Source: Halorientalis sp. LT38
GTDB lineage: Archaea > Halobacteriota > Halobacteria > Halobacteriales > Haloarculaceae
Length of the DNA stretch: 64,000 nt
Assembly (NCBI RefSeq): GCF_037031225.1
Contig: NZ_JAYEZN010000001.1
Location: 1,860,001 to 1,924,000 of the forward strand
Direction of reading: 5' to 3'
In this document: positions 16,788-24,675 of the stretch, in pieces
Layout: each line of letters starts with the position of its first letter
Position numbering within the stretch: position 1 is the first letter of the stretch
Position numbers and translations under genes: made by a program
The notes under the pieces: model-generated
The model's database searches: none
Seen by the model: the letters and a program-made list of their open reading frames with translations, nothing else
What the model was told of the DNA's origin: nothing

Positions 16788-17195
16788 ATGAGTGAGTTCG
16801 CCTTCACGACGAGGATCCCGATCCGCTATCGCGACATCGATCCCTGGGACCACGTCAACAACGCCGTCTTCGCGACGTATCTGGAGGAAGCGCGCAGCGA
16901 GTACCTCGATACGGCCTTCGACGAGGAACTCGGGACGCGCAACTTCGTGCTGGTCAACCTCGAACTCGACTACCACGCCCCCGTCACCTACGACGAAGCG
17001 GGTGTCGAGGTGGCCGTCCGGACCAGCGCCATCGGCGAGTCGAGCCTGACGCTGGCCTACGAGGTCCGGGACGGCGACACCGTCGCGGCGACGGGCGAGA
17101 CGACGATGGTCGCGATGGACGACGACGGGGCACCCAGGGCCGTTCCCGAGGAGTGGCGCGCGGCCATCGAGGCCTTCGAACCCGAACTCGCCTGA
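16788..17195 (+). CDS. Acyl-CoA thioesterase, 4HBT hotdog family
   Basis: A 135-residue single hotdog domain. The signature RYRDIDPWDHVNNAVFATYLEEAR contains the Asp (in WDHVNN) that is catalytic in 4-hydroxybenzoyl-CoA thioesterases of the YbgC type. Later blocks LDYHAPVTYDE and GETTMVAMDDDG fit the fold. The ATG at 16788 is chosen because homologs start just before the FTTRIPIRYRD strand. It probably hydrolyses short or medium acyl-CoA; the substrate is unspecified. It is cytosolic. Confidence 0.92.
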   Translation: MSEFAFTTRIPIRYRDIDPWDHVNNAVFATYLEEARSEYLDTAFDEELGTRNFVLVNLELDYHAPVTYDEAGVEVAVRTSAIGESSLTLAYEVRDGDTVAATGETTMVAMDDDGAPRAVPEEWRAAIEAFEPELA

Positions 17196-17297
17196 CTGCC
17201 GCGACCCCGTCCTCGCCGGGCGGACGTAACCGATCGCGGCTAGTTCTCGGCGACTGGACCGAAGGAGTGTTGGGTCCGGAACCCTTCCGTACCGACA

Positions 17298-18542
17298 ATG
17301 GGAACCCCTGAGTCAGCGCCGCTCGCCGTCGAACGCGTCCGGTCGGACTTCCCCATCCTGGAGCGGGAGTTCGACGGGACGCCGCTCGTCTATCTCGACA
17401 ACGCGGCGACGAGCCAGACGCCCGAACCGGTCGTCGACGCCATCGTCGACTACTACCACCGGTACAACGCGAACGTCCACCGCGGCCTCCACACGCTCTC
17501 ACAGGAGGCCTCGATCGCCTACGAGGACGCCCACGACCGCGTCGCCGAGTTCATCGGCGCCTCCGGCGGCCGCGAGGAGATCGTCTTCACGAAAAACGCC
17601 ACCGAGGCGATGAACACCGTCGCCTACGCCTGGGGCCTCGCGGAACTGGGGCCTGGCGACGAGGTCGTCCTCACGGAGATGGAACACCACGCCGCCCTCG
17701 TGACCTGGCAACAGATCGCGAAGAAGACCGGCGCGACGGTCCGGTACATCCGCGTCGACGAGGACGGCTACCTCGACATGGACCACGCTCGCGAACTCAT
17801 CGGCCCCGACACCGCGATGGTCAGCGTCGTCCACGTCTCCAACACCCTCGGTACCGTGAACCCCGTCTCGGAACTGGCCGATATCGCCCACGAAGAGGAC
17901 GCCCTCATCTTCGTCGACGGCGCGCAGTCAGTCCCGCACATGCCCGTCGACGTGGAAGAGATCGACGCCGACTTCTTCGCCTTCTCGGGCCACAAGATGT
18001 GCGGTCCCACGGGGATCGGCGTCCTCTACGGGAAAGAGCGCCTGCTCGAGGCGATGCAGCCGTACCACTACGGCGGCATGATGATCGAGAAGGTCACCTT
18101 CGAGGACTCGACCTGGCACGAACTCCCCTGGAAGTTCGAGGCCGGCACGCCCGTCATCGCCCAGGGGATCGCGCTCGCGGAAGCCTGCGACTACCTCGAC
18201 GACATCGGGATGGAGAACGTCGAGCGCCACGGCGAACAGCTGGCCGAGTACGCCCACGAACGGCTCCAGGAGTTCGAGGGCGTCCAGATCCTCGGCCCGC
18301 CGGGCGACGACCGCGGTGCGCTGGTCTCGTTCAACCTCGAGAACGTCCACGCCCACGACATCTCCGAGATCCTCAACGAGTACGGCGTCGCGGTCCGGGC
18401 CGGCGACCACTGCACCCAGCCCCTGCACGACAAGCTCGGCGTCCCCGCTTCCGCCAGAGGGTCGTTCTACATTTACAACACCGAGGAAGAGGTCGACGTG
18501 ATGATCGAGGCGCTCGAGGCGGCCCAGGACCTGTTCGCCTGA
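17298..18542 (+). CDS. sufS: Cysteine desulfurase SufS
   Basis: A 414-residue PLP-dependent class V enzyme that takes sulfur from cysteine for Fe-S clusters. Features seen are LDNAATSQTP, the THH-like EMEHHAAL, FVDGAQSVPHMPVD, the PLP lysine Lys233 in FSGHKMCGPTG, and catalytic Cys372 in RAGDHCTQPLH, followed by RGSFYIYNTEEEVD. Group II (SufS/CsdA) type is indicated by the short active-site loop. sufU, its likely acceptor, lies 1.6 kb downstream in the same direction, separated by three genes on the other strand. Confidence 0.97.
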   Translation: MGTPESAPLAVERVRSDFPILEREFDGTPLVYLDNAATSQTPEPVVDAIVDYYHRYNANVHRGLHTLSQEASIAYEDAHDRVAEFIGASGGREEIVFTKNATEAMNTVAYAWGLAELGPGDEVVLTEMEHHAALVTWQQIAKKTGATVRYIRVDEDGYLDMDHARELIGPDTAMVSVVHVSNTLGTVNPVSELADIAHEEDALIFVDGAQSVPHMPVDVEEIDADFFAFSGHKMCGPTGIGVLYGKERLLEAMQPYHYGGMMIEKVTFEDSTWHELPWKFEAGTPVIAQGIALAEACDYLDDIGMENVERHGEQLAEYAHERLQEFEGVQILGPPGDDRGALVSFNLENVHAHDISEILNEYGVAVRAGDHCTQPLHDKLGVPASARGSFYIYNTEEEVDVMIEALEAAQDLFA

Positions 18543-18637
18543 GCCAAGCATCCGCGCGAACGCAGTGAGCGCGGTTCGCCGTCAGAGCAAGGCTCTGACG
18601 AGCCCTCCTTCGTTCCCTGCGGTCACTCACGAGGACA

Positions 18638-18673
18638 CCGGACGCGAGCCGACGGCTCGCGTCCGGCCTTTTT
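18638..18673 (+). terminator. Strong intrinsic-type terminator after sufS
   Basis: A perfect 13-bp stem (18638-18650 pairs with 18654-18666, 3-nt loop GAC) is followed by CC and a run of five T (18669-18673). Other inverted repeats nearby are GTCAGAGC/GCTCTGAC around 18580-18599 and GGTGAC/GTCACC around 18696-18718. It lies between the convergent sufS and azlD genes. Confidence 0.75.
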
Positions 18674-18712
18674 CGCCCACGTTTTTCGACGAGAGGTGAC
18701 GAGCGGAGCGAG

Positions 18713-19072
18713 TCACCCGAGGAGAAAAAGGTGGGGCAGCACCAGGAATCGCAGAATCCAGAGCGCGCCCATCCCGACGGCCATCGTCGCGAGTACGTTC
18801 TCGGTACGCCAGGCGACGCCGGCCGCGAGAGCGCCCGCGAGGAGTTTGTCCACGGCGAGGTCGCCGGCGCCGGGCTGGATCGTGACGAACGCCGGGAGCA
18901 CCAGCCCCGCGAGGACGGCGGCGGGGACGTAGCGGAGCAGGCGGGCCACCCACGGCGGAATCTCGTCGAGGTAGCCGAAGAGGGCGATGAAGGAGAGCCG
19001 GATCCCGTAGGTCGCGAGGCCGATGACGACGATGACGATCCAGATCGCGGGATCGCCGTAGCTAGTGGCCAC
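18713..19072 (-). CDS. azlD: AzlD family branched-chain amino acid export subunit
   Basis: A 119-residue small membrane protein with about four hydrophobic helices. The sequence GLATYGIRLSFIALFGYL, then WVARLLRYVPAAVLAGLVLPAF, then AGALAAGVAWRTENVLATMAVGM matches AzlD. It overlaps the 3' end of azlC by 11 nt. AzlC and AzlD form a two-component exporter for branched-chain amino acids or analogues in bacteria; the substrate here is inferred. Confidence 0.92.
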   Translation of the reverse strand: MATSYGDPAIWIVIVVIGLATYGIRLSFIALFGYLDEIPPWVARLLRYVPAAVLAGLVLPAFVTIQPGAGDLAVDKLLAGALAAGVAWRTENVLATMAVGMGALWILRFLVLPHLFLLG

Positions 19073-19760
19073 GGCTCGCCTCCACGTCGAGGTATCGCTC
19101 GGAGACCACTCCGGCCGCGACGCCGAGGCTCGCGCCCACGAGCAACCCGAGGTTGAGCGGGAGGCCGGCGCCGAGGACGGCGACGGCGCCGCCGGTGATC
19201 CCGGCGAGGGTAGTCGGCCCGTCCTCCATCGTCGGGACGAGCAGCGCGAGAAAGACGAGCGGGACGGTGAACTCGAGGCCCCAGGCCGCCGGGACGCCGG
19301 TACCGAGCAGAACGCCGGCGACGGTCGCGATCTGCCAGACGAGCCAGATGGTGCCGCCGACGGCGAAGTAGTACGTCGCGCGGTCGACCGAACCTTCCGC
19401 GCGGTAGCCGGCGATCGTCACGGCGTAGGCCTGATCGGTCAGGAAGTACGCCAGACCGGCCTTCACGCGGCCGGCAAAGGAGCGGAAGTACGGGGCGATC
19501 GAGGCCGAGTACATCAACATTCGGAGGTTGATGACGACGGCGGTGACCACGACCACCGAGAGCGGTGCGTCGCGGCCGAGCAGGTCCAGCGCGGCGAGCT
19601 GTGACGCGCCGGCGAAGACGATGACCGACATCCCGACCGCCTGCGAGAGGTCGAGGCCGGCGTTCGCCGCGGCGATGCCCGCGACGATGGCGAACGGGAG
19701 GATGCCCAGCAGGATGGGCGTCGCGTCCCGGACGCCGCGGCGGAAGTCTGCGCGGTTCAT
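19062..19760 (-). CDS. azlC: AzlC family branched-chain amino acid permease
   Basis: A 232-residue membrane protein with about six or seven hydrophobic helices. The conserved features are the RRGVRDATPILLGILPFAIVAG opening, the FAGASQLAALDLL motif, the INLRMLMYSASIAPYF segment and the FLTDQAYAVTI block. ATG 19760 is preferred to a GTG two codons upstream. It forms an operon with azlD, overlapping it. The pair splits sufS from sufU. Confidence 0.93.
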   Translation of the reverse strand: MNRADFRRGVRDATPILLGILPFAIVAGIAAANAGLDLSQAVGMSVIVFAGASQLAALDLLGRDAPLSVVVVTAVVINLRMLMYSASIAPYFRSFAGRVKAGLAYFLTDQAYAVTIAGYRAEGSVDRATYYFAVGGTIWLVWQIATVAGVLLGTGVPAAWGLEFTVPLVFLALLVPTMEDGPTTLAGITGGAVAVLGAGLPLNLGLLVGASLGVAAGVVSERYLDVEASRGH

Positions 19761-19842
19761 AGCCACGGATCGGGAGCCTCTGGTTTACGAGTGGCTATCT
19801 GCTCGATGGGCGCGCTCGACGGACGCTCGGGTCGCCGGCGCG

Positions 19843-20046
19843 TCACTCGGTGGCCCCGTCTCCCCGCGAGGAGAGCGCCCACAGGAGGATCAACAGACCC
19901 TCGATCCGCGCGACGGTGTAGACCCAGGACCGGAGTTCGACGTCGCTGTCCGGGGTGACCGCGAGGTCCATCATCGCGTCGACGAATTTGCGGGGTGCGA
20001 GCAGTTCGAGGAGGCCGAACGCGGCCAGCAGGAGGCGGAGTGCCAT
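19843..20046 (-). CDS. Small membrane-associated hypothetical protein
   Basis: A 67-residue protein with two hydrophobic stretches: residues about 3-17 (LRLLLAAFGLLELLAP) and about 43-57 (YTVARIEGLLILLWAL), separated by a polar loop. The ATG at 20044-20046 is the natural start; the frame upstream has no hydrophobic character. No family is recognised. It lies between azlC and sufU. The coding call rests on regular codon usage and the membrane-like pattern. Confidence 0.65.
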   Translation of the reverse strand: MALRLLLAAFGLLELLAPRKFVDAMMDLAVTPDSDVELRSWVYTVARIEGLLILLWALSSRGDGATE

Positions 20047-20159
20047 ACTCGTTCTTGGAACTGCGCGGACATAACGATTCACCCGAAACGCGGGCATCCG
20101 CGGCCGAAACAGGTGACGCGGAACGCTTATCCGCCGGACGCGCCTACTTCGGGCCAACA

Positions 20160-20585
20160 ATGGTCGGCGGCTCCGATATGTACCGGCAGCAGATCCTCGA
20201 TCACTACAAGAGCCCGCGCAACTACGGTGAAATGGAGGATCCCACGTTCACGCACGTCGGCGAGAACCCGATGTGCGGCGACACCATCGAGATGCAGGTG
20301 CGCCTCGACGACGACGAAGAGGAGATCGAGTACGTCGCCTTCCAGGGCGACGGCTGCGCCATCTCCCAGGCCTCGGCGTCGATGCTCTCCGAGAAGCTCC
20401 AGGGGACGACGATCGAGGAACTCCACGAGATGGACCGCGACGACGTCGTCGACATGCTCGGCGTCGACATCTCCCCGATGCGCATCAAATGTGCCGTGCT
20501 GGCCGAGAAGGTGGCCCAGGACGGCGCCGACATCTACTTCGGCGAACTGGACGTCGACAAGACGACGACCGAAGACGACGAGTAG
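20160..20585 (+). CDS. sufU: Fe-S cluster assembly protein SufU/IscU-like
   Basis: A 141-residue U-type protein acting as sulfur acceptor or scaffold partner of SufS. The ligand set is complete: NPMCGDTIEM (Cys and Asp), FQGDGCAISQASASML (Cys) and MRIKCAVLAEKV (Cys). The start MVGGSDMYRQQILDHYKSP agrees with haloarchaeal homologs, and a CTTATC box lies 29-34 nt upstream. An acidic C-terminal tail is typical for halophiles. Confidence 0.95.
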   Translation: MVGGSDMYRQQILDHYKSPRNYGEMEDPTFTHVGENPMCGDTIEMQVRLDDDEEEIEYVAFQGDGCAISQASASMLSEKLQGTTIEELHEMDRDDVVDMLGVDISPMRIKCAVLAEKVAQDGADIYFGELDVDKTTTEDDE

Positions 20586-20609
20586 CCGGGCGAGTGCGGG
20601 TTTTCCGGA

Positions 20610-21647
20610 TCAGTCCCGACAGGGATAGCGGATGGTGACGGCGGTGCCGTTCTCGTCGTTCTCGGTGACGGCGACGTGGCCGCCGACGCGCTCGACGGCC
20701 AGGCGGACCATCCAGAGGCCGAGGCCGGTGCCGTGGACGAGTGGGGTAGTCTCGTCGTCGCGTAGCGCCAGCAGTTCGCTCTCGGGGATCGGGGGGCCGT
20801 CGTCGGTGACGGTGAGTTTGACCCAGGGTTCGTCCGGAGGGACGCCGACGGTGACGACCACCTCGGGGTCCTCGGCCTCGGCGTGGCGGATGGCGTTGCT
20901 GCAGAGTTCCGTCAGCGCGAGTTCGACTTCGGGGCGGATCGTGGCGACCCCTTCGGAGGGGCGCAGGACGTGGACGCGGGCGGCGGGGTAGCGCTGGTTG
21001 AGGTCGGCCTCGACGCGTTCGAGGACGGTGGCCAGGTCGGCGGGTCGCCACCCCTGCTCGGGGGAGAGGACCTGGCGGATGCGCTGGACCTTCTCGACGA
21101 GGCGATCCCAGCGCTCGGCGATCTCGCGGACCTTCTGGGCCGAGTCGCGCTCGCTCTCGTCCATCGCGTCGGCGAGCAGGCGGGCGTGGCTGAGCACGAC
21201 CGTCATGTCGTTGCGGAGGTTGTGCCGGAGCAGGCGATTGAGGACGGTCGCCTGCCGGCGGCGCTGCTCGCGCATCGTGATGTCGACGAACAGGATGCGG
21301 GCGCCAACGATGGCGTCGTCGGCGTCCGTACGCGGGACCGCGCGGACGAGGGTGTGGACGACCGTGCCGTCGGCACAGACGAGTTTGCGCCGGCGGGTGA
21401 CGGTCTCGTCGTCGGGGGCGGCCAGGCTGTCGCAGCCGTCCATCGCCGCCGCCGACTCGGGTGTGTAGACGTCGGCCAGCGGGCGCCCGAGCAACGCCTC
21501 CCGGTCGTAGCCCAGCGTCTCGACGAACCGCTCGTTACAGGTGTCGAGGACCGCCTGCCCGTCCTCCTTCCGCGTGTGGACGTACATCACTGGCAGGTCC
21601 TCCAGCAAGCACTGCCACTCCCCCGCGTCGTCGGCCCCCTGTGACAT
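20610..21647 (-). CDS. PAS-domain sensor histidine kinase
   Basis: A 345-residue cytosolic kinase. A PAS domain (residues about 10-125, with CNERFVETLGYDREALLGRPL) is followed by a dimerisation/phosphoacceptor helix with the haloarchaeal H-box RLLRHNLRNDMTVV and an HATPase domain: ELCSNAIRHA (N box), VTDDGPPIP (G1) and GTGLGLWMVRLAVE (G2). There is no transmembrane segment, so an internal signal is expected. The ATG at 21645-21647 is used instead of an upstream extension of low-complexity sequence. No response regulator is adjacent, so it is an orphan kinase. Confidence 0.92.
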   Translation of the reverse strand: MSQGADDAGEWQCLLEDLPVMYVHTRKEDGQAVLDTCNERFVETLGYDREALLGRPLADVYTPESAAAMDGCDSLAAPDDETVTRRRKLVCADGTVVHTLVRAVPRTDADDAIVGARILFVDITMREQRRRQATVLNRLLRHNLRNDMTVVLSHARLLADAMDESERDSAQKVREIAERWDRLVEKVQRIRQVLSPEQGWRPADLATVLERVEADLNQRYPAARVHVLRPSEGVATIRPEVELALTELCSNAIRHAEAEDPEVVVTVGVPPDEPWVKLTVTDDGPPIPESELLALRDDETTPLVHGTGLGLWMVRLAVERVGGHVAVTENDENGTAVTIRYPCRD

Positions 21648-21825
21648 CGTCACAGGTTGTTTTCGAGTACTATTATTTGAAACCACCGCGGATTTCGGGC
21701 CTCGTGAACCCCCCAATCGGGCGATTCCTGTTACTTCAGGATCACGATCGGCGGGCGGGCCGCGCGAGCCGTCCGGGGAGTCGAAACCGCCCCACTTTTG
21801 CGCCGGCGAGCCGTCGTGGCCGGTA

Positions 21826-23148
21826 ATGGCGACTCTCGACCTCGAACTCGGCGGTCCGCAGACGGTCCCCGAGGCGGCCGACGACGGCGTCTGGCTGACC
21901 TGTATCGAATGCGGCGAGACGTTCGCGCCCTTCGACGACGTCCGCTACACCTGCGACGACTGCGACGGGTTGCTGGAGGCCCGCTACGCCGACGCGCCGA
22001 CCTTCGACGACTTCGAGGGCCGTGGCGTCTGGCGCTACAGTTCCGCGCTGCCGTTCGAGGAGGGCGTGACGCTCCCCGAGGGCGACACGCCGCTGCACTA
22101 CGTCCCCGACCTGGAAGACGACATCGGTGTCCGCAACCTCCGGATCAAACACGAGGGGATGAACCCCACCGGCTCGTTCAAGGACCGCGGGATGACGGTG
22201 GGCGTCCGCGTCGCCGAGGAGGTCGGCGTCGACCGGCTCGCCTGCGCCTCGACGGGCAACACGAGCGCGGCGCTGGCCGCCTACGGCGCCCGGGCCAACC
22301 TCGAAACCCTCGTCCTCCTCCCCGCCGGCAAGGTCGCCGCCGGGAAGGTCGCGCAGGCCAGTTTGCACGGCGCCCGCATCCTCGAGGTCGACGGCAACTT
22401 CGACTCCTGTCTCGACATCGTGCAGGACCTGGCGAGCCGCGGGGAGGCCTACCTCCTGAACTCGCTGAACCCCTTCCGCCTGGAGGGCCAGAAGACGATC
22501 GGCTTCGAGATCCTCGAGCGGTTCTACGAGGACGAGGGCCGCTTCCCCGACCGGATCGTCCTCCCGGTCGGCAACGCGGGCAACACCGCGGCGCTGTACA
22601 AGGCCTTCCGCGAACTCGTCCGGAGCGGCGAACTCGCGCCGGGCGACGTCCCCAAACTCACGGGCGTCCAGGCCGAGGGCGCCGCGCCCATGGTCGAGGC
22701 CATCGAGAAGGGCTGGGAAGACACCGAGCGCTGGGAGGACGTCGAGACCCGCGCGACCGCGATCCGCATCGGGAACCCCGTCAACGCCCCGAAGGCGCTG
22801 CCCGGGATCCGCAACACGAACGGAACCGCAGTGGCCGTCTCCGACGAGCGGATCACCGAGGCCCAGCGCGACCTGGCCGAAGAGGGCGTCGGCGTCGAAC
22901 CCGCCTCGGCCGCCTCGGTCGCTGGCCTCCGAAAGCTCCGCGAGGCCGGCGAGATCGACGCCGGCGAGGACGTCGTCTGCCTGACGACCGGCCACCTCCT
23001 CAAGGACCCCGACGCCGCCGCCGAGGCCGGCGCGGACCCCGAACCCGTCCCCAACGACACGGACAAAGTGCTCGATCACCTCGCGGGCAAGCCCGTGAGC
23101 ACCGACGGCCGCGGCCTGCTCCGGAAGGTGCTGGGCGCGGTCCGGTAA
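21826..23148 (+). CDS. thrC: Threonine synthase
   Basis: A 440-residue PLP enzyme converting O-phosphohomoserine to threonine. The N-terminal zinc-ribbon-like part has CIECGETF and CDDCDGL. The PLP lysine is Lys119 in NPTGSFKDRGM, with STGNTSAALAAYGA and the phosphate-binding PVGNAGNTAALYKAF loop. ATG 21826 with a TTTTG box about 30 nt upstream gives the expected length. It belongs to the aspartate-family amino-acid set in this window along with metX and metY. Confidence 0.96.
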   Translation: MATLDLELGGPQTVPEAADDGVWLTCIECGETFAPFDDVRYTCDDCDGLLEARYADAPTFDDFEGRGVWRYSSALPFEEGVTLPEGDTPLHYVPDLEDDIGVRNLRIKHEGMNPTGSFKDRGMTVGVRVAEEVGVDRLACASTGNTSAALAAYGARANLETLVLLPAGKVAAGKVAQASLHGARILEVDGNFDSCLDIVQDLASRGEAYLLNSLNPFRLEGQKTIGFEILERFYEDEGRFPDRIVLPVGNAGNTAALYKAFRELVRSGELAPGDVPKLTGVQAEGAAPMVEAIEKGWEDTERWEDVETRATAIRIGNPVNAPKALPGIRNTNGTAVAVSDERITEAQRDLAEEGVGVEPASAASVAGLRKLREAGEIDAGEDVVCLTTGHLLKDPDAAAEAGADPEPVPNDTDKVLDHLAGKPVSTDGRGLLRKVLGAVR

Positions 23149-23211
23149 CTGGTCCTGAGGTGGGGATCGCGTGCGCCGGCAGTGAGTAGCGACCGGGGTG
23201 CTCGGGGCCGT

Positions 23212-23964
23212 TCACCGATCCCGCTCCCGCTCCGTCGCAGGTGCCTCCAGATACGCCCTGCGGATCACGAGCACCGGGTCGATCGTTCGCTTGGCAATTC
23301 GCTCGGCCCGGTCCCGGAAGATGTACCGACGGATCGACGGCCGACTCTCCCCGATGACGAGCAGGTCGTGGTCGCCCGCCGCCGTGAGGATGGCATCGGT
23401 TGGCCGGTCCTCGACGACGACGCGCTCGATACGGTCGGGTTCGACGCCGTGTTCGACGAGCGTCGCCGCCGCGGTCTCCAGCGTGACGACCCCCCGTTCG
23501 CGGTTCTCCTCGTCCGTGACGACGTGGAACAGTGTCACGTCGATCGTCGTGCCTTCGAGGAACGCTGCGACGAGTCGCGCGATGTTGTCGAGGTTGACGT
23601 CCCCGCGTACCGCGACGAGAAGCGATTCGAGAACCGGCGCCGGGTTCAGTAGCAAGGTCCCGTCACAGTGGAGCGCGACGGCGGCGCGCTCGAACGTCTC
23701 GAATCGGTCGTGCGTGAACACCATTCGGGTCGTGACGTCACAGCCAGCGGCCTCGAACACGCCCCGGAGTTCGTCCAGTTCCGCGCGGACCTGCGGCCCG
23801 TAGTTCGTGCGCGCCTGTTCCGGCGACGTCTGATCCGGGATCTCGTGGTAGCCGAGGATCACGACCGGAAGCGATGCGATCGCGTGGATAATCGTCTCCG
23901 GGACTCCCTCCCCCTCGAGAACGTCGACCGGGACGAGTACTCGATGGTCGTCTCTCTCAGCCAT
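23212..23964 (-). CDS. UspA-type universal stress protein
   Basis: A 250-residue protein with two Usp-like halves. The N-terminal half starts HRVLVPVDVLEGEGVPETII and contains FTHDRFETFERAAVALHCDGTLLL. The C-terminal half has VTLFHVVTDEEN, VVVEDRPTDAILTAAGDHDLLVIGESRPS and DPVLVIRRAYLE. The second half retains a partial nucleotide-binding motif (GESRPSIRRYIF) and the first looks degenerate. It may act in stress signalling or transporter regulation; the function is not specific. Confidence 0.8.
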   Translation of the reverse strand: MAERDDHRVLVPVDVLEGEGVPETIIHAIASLPVVILGYHEIPDQTSPEQARTNYGPQVRAELDELRGVFEAAGCDVTTRMVFTHDRFETFERAAVALHCDGTLLLNPAPVLESLLVAVRGDVNLDNIARLVAAFLEGTTIDVTLFHVVTDEENRERGVVTLETAAATLVEHGVEPDRIERVVVEDRPTDAILTAAGDHDLLVIGESRPSIRRYIFRDRAERIAKRTIDPVLVIRRAYLEAPATERERDR

Positions 23965-24280
23965 CAGTGAGCCGAGCTATACCTTCAGTTCGGCGACTGA
24001 TAAGGGTATTTCTGGATCACAGCACAGTTGGTTACGAGACGGAGTCCAGTAAGCGAGCGATACGCGCCCCTGCAGTCGGCAACCGATCTGTGGCAGCCAC
24101 CGGAGAGGATCCAGTTCCCGCTGGGCCGACAGTCGTCGGGACGACGCTCGGCAACCGGTCCGGAGAACCGTCACGGCTCCGCGCCCGAATAACCACCCGA
24201 CTGCGCGGCGTCGGCCGACCGTGTGCCGAGCGTCTGACTGATACTTTTGTGACTCGGTGACACAGCTTCGAACCCGTCAG
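23965..24280. other. Intergenic region, no clear gene
   Basis: About 316 nt between the divergent UspA-like and coiled-coil genes. A 97-codon open frame (23967-24260, plus) has no recognisable domain and is probably not coding. A TATA-like ATACTTTTG near 24241 may serve the downstream gene, and CTTATCAG near 23999 (minus) the UspA-like gene. Confidence 0.5.
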
Positions 24281-24655
24281 ATGACTTCCGACACGACACG
24301 CGCCGTCCCCGGGGGGGCGGCGGACGAGCGGGCCGAGGACGGTTCACCCGCCGCGCCGACGCAACTCGGTGTGTCGCGCCCGGCCGCCGGCCGGTTCCCG
24401 CGCGCCGACACCGCCCGCCTGCGGGCGACCGAACGCGAGATACTCAGAGCCCGCGTCGCACTGCTCGAACGGCGAATCGCCCGCAAAGAGCGGGAACTGG
24501 ACGCGGTGATCGATCGCTACGAGGAACTCCTCGCCGCCGAGGAGCCACACACGCACCTCGACGACGGTGCCGTCGAGATCGAGTTCGAGAGCGACGCGGA
24601 GCCGTCGCGCGGACTCGGCCAGCGGGTCCGCGACCGGCTGTCGCAACTGTTCTGA
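24281..24655 (+). CDS. Hypothetical protein with a coiled-coil segment
   Basis: A 124-residue protein. The N-terminal half (about 1-50) is low-complexity Ala/Pro/Asp-rich. Residues about 50-85 form a charged heptad-like helix (REILRARVALLERRIARK then ERELDAVIDRYEELL), and the C-terminus RGLGQRVRDRLSQLF could be an amphipathic helix. An in-frame GTG at 24257 would add 8 residues; the ATG is preferred because of the TATA-like box at about 24241. No family is recognised. Its end is 20 nt from the convergent serA. Confidence 0.65.
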   Translation: MTSDTTRAVPGGAADERAEDGSPAAPTQLGVSRPAAGRFPRADTARLRATEREILRARVALLERRIARKERELDAVIDRYEELLAAEEPHTHLDDGAVEIEFESDAEPSRGLGQRVRDRLSQLF

Positions 24656-24675
24656 AAACGTTCGTTTTCGGCCCG

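Noticed and set aside
23967-24260. Possible 97-residue protein between the UspA-like and coiled-coil genes
   Set aside because: Arg/Thr/Val-rich, no family, and it occupies the divergent promoter region.
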